Source: Hofstenia miamia (taxonomy: Eukaryota; Xenacoelomorpha; Acoela; Hofsteniidae). Taken from it: a stretch of 23,192 bases of DNA. Location: the NCBI GenBank assembly GCA_900660155.1, contig CABFPE010000852.1, forward strand, positions 234,845 to 258,036, read 5' to 3'. The translations under genes were made by a program, and so were the position numbers. A model generated the notes under the pieces. That model made no database searches, was not told the DNA's origin, and saw only the letters and a list, made by a program, of their open reading frames with translations. This document shows positions 21,201-23,192 of this stretch, one piece after another. Position 1 is the first letter of the stretch, and each line of letters starts with the position of its first letter.

Positions 21201-22514
21201 GACAGTAATTTGCAAAAATGCATTGAGTATTTGCGAATGAGTAGTTTGAACAATGATCAAGTCAATGAAATTTGCAGTCTTATTTCATTAAATTGTTGTT
21301 TTGTGCCAACTTGGAATGATCTTGCTGATTCCAATATTTTGAGAGTGTTTGGTAAAAAAAGTGCTGAAAAAGAAGCTGTTGAAAGTTTTCACAGAAATAT
21401 ACGGGGTACTTTAAATGAAAATGAAATATTTTCTTCCAAAGCAGTTGATGAAATAAGTCGAGATGGTGGTAGTGTGTGGGTAGAACCTGATGATAATATA
21501 GTTCCTTTCATAAATCGTTGTGTGTTGGAACAACAAGAGTTGTTGATTTATAGAGGTGTTGTAATGAGAGCAACGTACAATGATCAAACAAAACATTTTA
21601 CTCAGGGTCAACTGTGTGTTGTTGAGTCATTCAATAGTCAAGAATGTACTGTAACAGTAAAGTTTGCGCCACCTGGTACCAGGCTTATTAATAATGAAAT
21701 TTTGGCTAATTGTCAAGAAGTTGTTATTCGTAAAATTACTACAAGATCTTGTCTTATTAGGCGACAAACTATTGCAAGACGTACACAGTTTCCACTCAAG
21801 CACTATGTTGCTGCTACTATTCATAAAGTAATTGGGGATACCATCCCAAATATAGCAACACAGTTTTCCTTATTGAATTCCAAATATAAACTATGGTTGA
21901 AAGAACAGTTGCTTGTTGTTTTGTCAAGAGTAAAATTTCTTGAAGGATTAACATTTGTTGGGTCTAAGCAGGATACATTGTTAGCCATCAGTACACTAGC
22001 CGCTAAAACATCTCAATGGGATACATATACAGATGAAGTAATGCTTAAGGTGGCTCGGCCTTTAGTGTTAGGTAATGAACAAACAGTTAATCGTGTTGTT
22101 GAGCAGAGACACCATATTTTCAATCCTTTCCATCGTGAGCTGCCTTCTCAACCTGCAGGATATTGTTATCTGTTAGTAAGTACAAAAAACACCGAGTTGA
22201 AATATGTTGGGGAAACATGTAATTTAAGACGGAGATTAAATGAGCACAATTCAGGTCATGGTGCTGAATTTACGCGACCTATCCATCGTCGTCCTTGGGC
22301 TCTGTACGCATATATTACAGGTTTTTCGGGAGACTATGATTCCAGAGAAAACATTGAGCAAAGACGAGATTTAGAGTTTCAGTGGCAGAGTGTAATTCGT
22401 GAGCGTCGTGCAAATATACAAAGATCTGCAGAGATTGGTTCAATTTTAATGAAAGACTATGCTGGGGCTACTATGGTTATATGTGGAGAACTCACTGTTC
22501 CACGTGAGCATTAA
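15297..22514 (+). CDS. Helitron-type Rep-helicase with C-terminal SLX1-like GIY-YIG nuclease (main exon)
   Basis: This is the rolling-circle transposase: the Rep domain nicks and joins one DNA strand and the helicase unwinds it. Residues are numbered from the codon at 15318. N-terminal cysteines lie in CYGC (11-14) and CEFC (51-54). Residues ~100-800 are unrecognised, with a Cys-rich cluster near 760-800. Residues ~820-865 are acidic. A Helitron-like N region spans ~880-1055. Rep motif 1 is FLTLTC (1058-1063), HUH is HIH (1155-1157), and the Y2 motif has Tyr1339 and Tyr1343 in RYLAKYAAG. The Pif1-like helicase has Walker A GPPGSGKT (1800-1807), Walker B EE (1889-1890, where DE is usual), GDHKQLPP (from 1925), TIHKVIGDT (2167-2175) and LSR (2202-2204). 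A GIY-YIG nuclease follows: YCYLL (2282-), YVG (2296-2298), RRRLNEHNSG (2304-), HGAEFT, RPWAL, and LEFQWQ with Glu2353. The exon starts right after ATTATTAG, an in-frame stop that is the splice acceptor. The 7.2-kb open frame with all catalytic residues suggests an intact, recently active element. Confidence 0.9.
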   Translation, partial: DVEPLCVVTDIPSNVDDCYGCRRAHVSLQEVQIESVVFHHCLAFKAKDLHGMTSISLCEFCAAFVQTKQCNWNVGWCSALYTFLFKCCENLSENLAKKFWQCIPATLRLNWQHINFQLPNCIKECLSTPPIFIDVTKDIINFKALMGTYKAADFVKCLNQYPARTVKCPMGEHEFIERAGKIQFCHYLPKFDPSYKHFKANYQANFQGLREDWSRGNITVLGSIHVNPSLCYDIEHGLCILTCKMHTKGSNLKIVHVPRNPVIETIPSPHADRLGPATIHSHVLHPGKVGYATHSWKLYEERGGYSGLSSCSLSNKPRFDKHSHIQMLSENLILQNRPDVVDNVSSRAGIDFPEDAPDFFVNPHVIISSSDVEKSLEGSTNVSLIDSIALSTGNCTVKIHIDISFLRSTSDNLNEAMVSFNDSDVEENAAHNIALNESQIECDLFENQAPSINRVNPNLVIELPSRVILSFDSNGFCSMPYQPNFKFSHQSFIYNLCYNLFIVLFQSTSLSFKDISQNITHNWLKACVLYFYQNVFKRKRHYAGNYISLKCLDQICKFFISSSTDHSCHFEDVAYILGTVPFTVTLKCRRQENIFIVVNDYFSETDISNVNCIVFYTTESLSSMRQAAPLPKVIVCNEKLFAIASISNSHNNYRHVYSDSDIECIKWWQLKHGCLPVKCENDICEITRRNWRIVMYIAVENVSFEKLKSNYMSYIGGQTIMSCNVHHIHLIREKACSDKKCCYSREIQASLLDSDLNIGPYAPCNLKLMYSCPREDCFAGLCRKHSNDILSAYSSEFHVNVVPRPVVIQNMRTQPRPSSSILSDVVNEDVVDTDMEMERENAAQPFENFLTFGGVDGNETDEEELQPIVFSNAGDVPVFSKTNYIEGHVLLNQNIGLLFRKQQKIHSTIAARRFFENIVSTCKGKSIPIVYPEGMLFTSIFWHMNHDGSVTGAIPKFLYKRTSENSKLGFAGIKEQILSRIANAELLTSTDPRYIQYAFDVIFNLHLSSKPTRIVLTRGFEEVTDNKNQVMVGDQEAILPFEVADSRKCVNELSHLIANESPTYFLTLTCNQSEHPGVKPIFEAVKRWTNDNWEQYVISGISQDEYTKMKVQSAMVEITLAWERASHYLMEFIEKSDEQPLGKIKKLWYRYEFQDSQGNLPHIHALVWCANNDKNSNEVKFKVAGQSACVNNVFHQFHEMGIFPLVGNNDFVSFTSKVSAIQTHSCEKARYRCQKKIRDGKKVCRVPRYYSNEYAFEKFELQHSDDVWKLLVKCNLAGYFGRYSKFGDVKVLDFDFYEICAELRTGKYTYPASRHEHFCPTNPFLFALTLSSSNLLICSDVNVARYLAKYAAGVEERAKIKFKALTEDEIEAEVDAVKNNKITGVKINDNAVHKGPSGRSLSNCESIWWLFDLPYVVKNTEFIHVSTLPMECRPGVVVLRQKEFSGNAGNVKSEACRVREDVLNLPQNRCFNHNQKLLLSDRDVSNYSRDKITEFGIRPPELTVIGNPKQYFAWFTRTQLKAEKVNNIVISPHEKHLKVDYMQSPWIDGEGGLIKVRESAIQQVDAYLSARISDDADKNQVIDNITLVLDSINDPSVVNRFIDVGKDCAVPVLPRVLPNNPSRFLIHILLSMTEYITEIDLFECGSIIEAFERFGFNDPYELTRKYVLEELKFTPGGSKNFDRLFKNAFELFYSTIVEKQLVFNATPVVLLRNLQEEASEKLNTLLMDRRNTLCEFLLSKNDIFEIPSKVDLLEGNAISWTPCIKRADNQSLESFIEQSEALKEFKNSIDEFLSGVNTFVFGKILCGPPGSGKTHVLKTAVAYAVARGVNAIFTSISGEKSTEFGGAHIHLLFPIPVDERSPNISVQGLAQSTISRLIADPLKLAYVQRLELIAIEEIGLISAELYEIINLVLQHVKCNKSPWGGVLVLASGDHKQLPPVNGSLIWNSPLLLTNFKVFKLLHYVRSALDSNLQKCIEYLRMSSLNNDQVNEICSLISLNCCFVPTWNDLADSNILRVFGKKSAEKEAVESFHRNIRGTLNENEIFSSKAVDEISRDGGSVWVEPDDNIVPFINRCVLEQQELLIYRGVVMRATYNDQTKHFTQGQLCVVESFNSQECTVTVKFAPPGTRLINNEILANCQEVVIRKITTRSCLIRRQTIARRTQFPLKHYVAATIHKVIGDTIPNIATQFSLLNSKYKLWLKEQLLVVLSRVKFLEGLTFVGSKQDTLLAISTLAAKTSQWDTYTDEVMLKVARPLVLGNEQTVNRVVEQRHHIFNPFHRELPSQPAGYCYLLVSTKNTELKYVGETCNLRRRLNEHNSGHGAEFTRPIHRRPWALYAYITGFSGDYDSRENIEQRRDLEFQWQSVIRERRANIQRSAEIGSILMKDYAGATMVICGELTVPREH

Positions 22515-22588
22515 CTAAATTTTGATTTAACCATTTTGTTGATTACCATTTTGTTGATTACCATTCTGCAATGTTTTCGATTTCTTCT

Positions 22589-22620
22589 TGTTTCCCTTGA
22601 GACCTGTTCACGGGGAAACA
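22589..22620. repeat. Hairpin TGTTTCCC...GGGAAACA, copy 1
   Basis: A perfect 8-bp stem (22589-22596 with 22613-22620) and a 16-nt loop holding TTGAGACCTG. It is duplicated 307 bp downstream. Confidence 0.7.
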
Positions 22621-22622
22621 CC

Positions 22623-22870
22623 TTTTGTTGATCTCCATTATGTCCTTTCCATTTTGTTGATTACCATTATGTCCTCAGCTAAATTCGCACTCTATTGACC
22701 TTTTCAACTGAGTGAAAATTTAGCTTTTGTTGATCTCCATTATGTCCTTTCCATTTTGTTGATTACCATTATGTCCTCAGCTAAATTCGCACTCTATTGA
22801 CCTTTTCAACTGAGTGAAAATTTAGCTTTTGTTGATCTCCATTATGTCCTTTCCATTTTGTTGATTACCA
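22623..22870. repeat. 102-bp tandem repeats each containing a 16-bp-stem hairpin
   Basis: Units start at 22623 and 22725 (exact 102-bp period), with a partial third from 22827. Each full unit has AGCTAAATTCGCACTC opposite GAGTGAAAATTTAGCT (22677-22692 with 22710-22725; second copy 22779-22794 with 22812-22827), a 16-bp stem with two mismatches and a small inner TTGA/TCAA stem in the loop. Confidence 0.85.
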
Positions 22871-22895
22871 TTCTGCAATGTTTTCGATTTCTTCT

Positions 22896-22927
22896 TGTTT
22901 CCCTTGAGACCTGTTCACGGGGAAACA
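22896..22927. repeat. Hairpin TGTTTCCC...GGGAAACA, copy 2
   Basis: A second copy of the 22589-22620 hairpin, 307 bp downstream, carried by a segment of about 75 bp (CTGCAATGTTTTCGA to GGGGAAACAC) that flanks the 102-bp tandem repeats on both sides. A degenerate third copy (CTTCCCTTAAGACCTGTT) lies near 23016-23034 without the pairing arm. Confidence 0.7.
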
Positions 22928-22970
22928 CATTTTGTTGATCTCCATTATTTTCTTTCGATTTTGTTGATCA

Positions 22971-23192
22971 CCATTTCGTCCTTTAATGTTCTGCAATGTT
23001 TTCAATTTTCTTCTTGCTTCCCTTAAGACCTGTTTGAATTGTGCTTGTTACATGGCAGCTCACATTTATTGATTTAATTTGATTATTTAATATATTACAT
23101 GTAGAATATTTTAAATGTTTAATACTATCTTGTGCAGTTTTTCCTTTAAAATGTTTCACACTTTTATAGTAAATTGTTTCCCTTGAGACCTG
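22971..23192. other. AT-rich right edge ending in a repeat of the hairpin arm
   Basis: After a degenerate repeat copy there is AT-rich sequence with no gene. 23132-23187 resembles 4690-4744. The last 19 bases are TTGTTTCCCTTGAGACCTG, the same words as the hairpin arm and loop at 22588-22606. The window stops inside this repeat, so a further array copy may follow. Confidence 0.6.

Larger units (their letters stand above)
22531..22970. repeat. Ten TTTTGTTGAT boxes, mostly in 29-bp pairs (iteron-like)
   Basis: TTTTGTTGAT starts at 22534, 22549, 22623, 22652, 22725, 22754, 22827, 22856, 22930 and 22959. Four pairs are spaced exactly 29 bp, and the pairs themselves recur at about 102 bp. The boxes are followed by TWMCCATT or CTCCATT. 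I find no copies elsewhere in the window. The array begins 17 bp after the Rep-helicase stop codon. Regularly spaced direct repeats next to a Rep gene resemble iterons bound by rolling-circle initiators. Confidence 0.85.
12903..23192 (+). mobile_element. Helitron/Helentron-like rolling-circle transposon (ends approximate)
   Basis: The core is an intact Rep-helicase gene with a Rep nuclease (HUH and Y2) followed by a Pif1-like helicase, the hallmark of Helitron-class elements. The helicase motif TIHK-x-x-GDT and the large N-terminal extension point towards the Helentron/Helitron2 branch rather than canonical plant-type Helitrons, as an inference. No canonical 5' TC or 3' hairpin-CTRR end could be fixed. 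The left limit given is the first candidate small exon, and the right side runs through a hairpin and direct-repeat zone to the window edge. The true ends may lie outside these bounds. Confidence 0.6.

Overview
This is an AT-rich stretch of a eukaryotic genome, most likely an invertebrate animal. It has GT-AG introns (two of exactly 45 bp), TATA-type promoters, standard stop codons and long tracts of degenerate ~180-bp repeats. I cannot name the species. Nothing suggests a bacterial, organellar or plasmid origin.

Layout. 1-4000 is non-coding and repeat-rich. It holds a short GC-rich island (244-345), a ~750-bp block that reuses GAGCTACGGCC-like words (about 445-1200), a C6/G6 hairpin (1463-1492) and blocks of ~180-bp satellite-like repeats. 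A perfect-period array of three 73-bp units (3768-3986) lies just before a small intronless gene (4071-4562) encoding a 163-aa SGNH-type hydrolase. 4563-6000 is repeats again. 6092-7460 and 9427-10781 are two paralogous three-exon genes (331 and 328 aa) with the same architecture: a 45-bp first intron, a 490-nt second exon and a ~325-bp second intron. They share a promoter layout. I do not recognise the family. It has an acidic N-terminal patch, a conserved four-cysteine knuckle and a conserved C-terminal block. The ~1.9 kb between them and the ~2 kb after them consist mostly of the satellite family.

The right half is a Helitron-type rolling-circle transposon. One uninterrupted reading frame (15297-22514) carries a Cys-rich N-terminus, a Helitron-like N region, a HUH/Y2 Rep nuclease, a Pif1-like SF1 helicase and a C-terminal SLX1-like GIY-YIG nuclease. 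The GIY-YIG fusion is the most unusual item in the window. The frame begins directly after a splice acceptor, and a small 5' exon at 13111-13152 can be joined in phase, giving 2419 aa. Immediately after the stop codon is a ~0.5-kb array (22531-22970) of ten TTTTGTTGAT boxes, eight of them in pairs 29 bp apart, interleaved with two kinds of hairpin. It looks like an iteron or terminal recognition region for the Rep protein. The last bases of the window repeat part of this region, and a related 55-bp segment occurs at 4690-4744, so remnants or neighbouring copies of related elements may be interspersed through the locus.

Taken together, this looks like a repeat-dense locus where an apparently intact Helitron/Helentron-like element sits beside a tandemly duplicated gene family of unknown function and a stand-alone SGNH hydrolase. 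Whether those genes are host genes or cargo of a larger element cannot be decided from this window alone.
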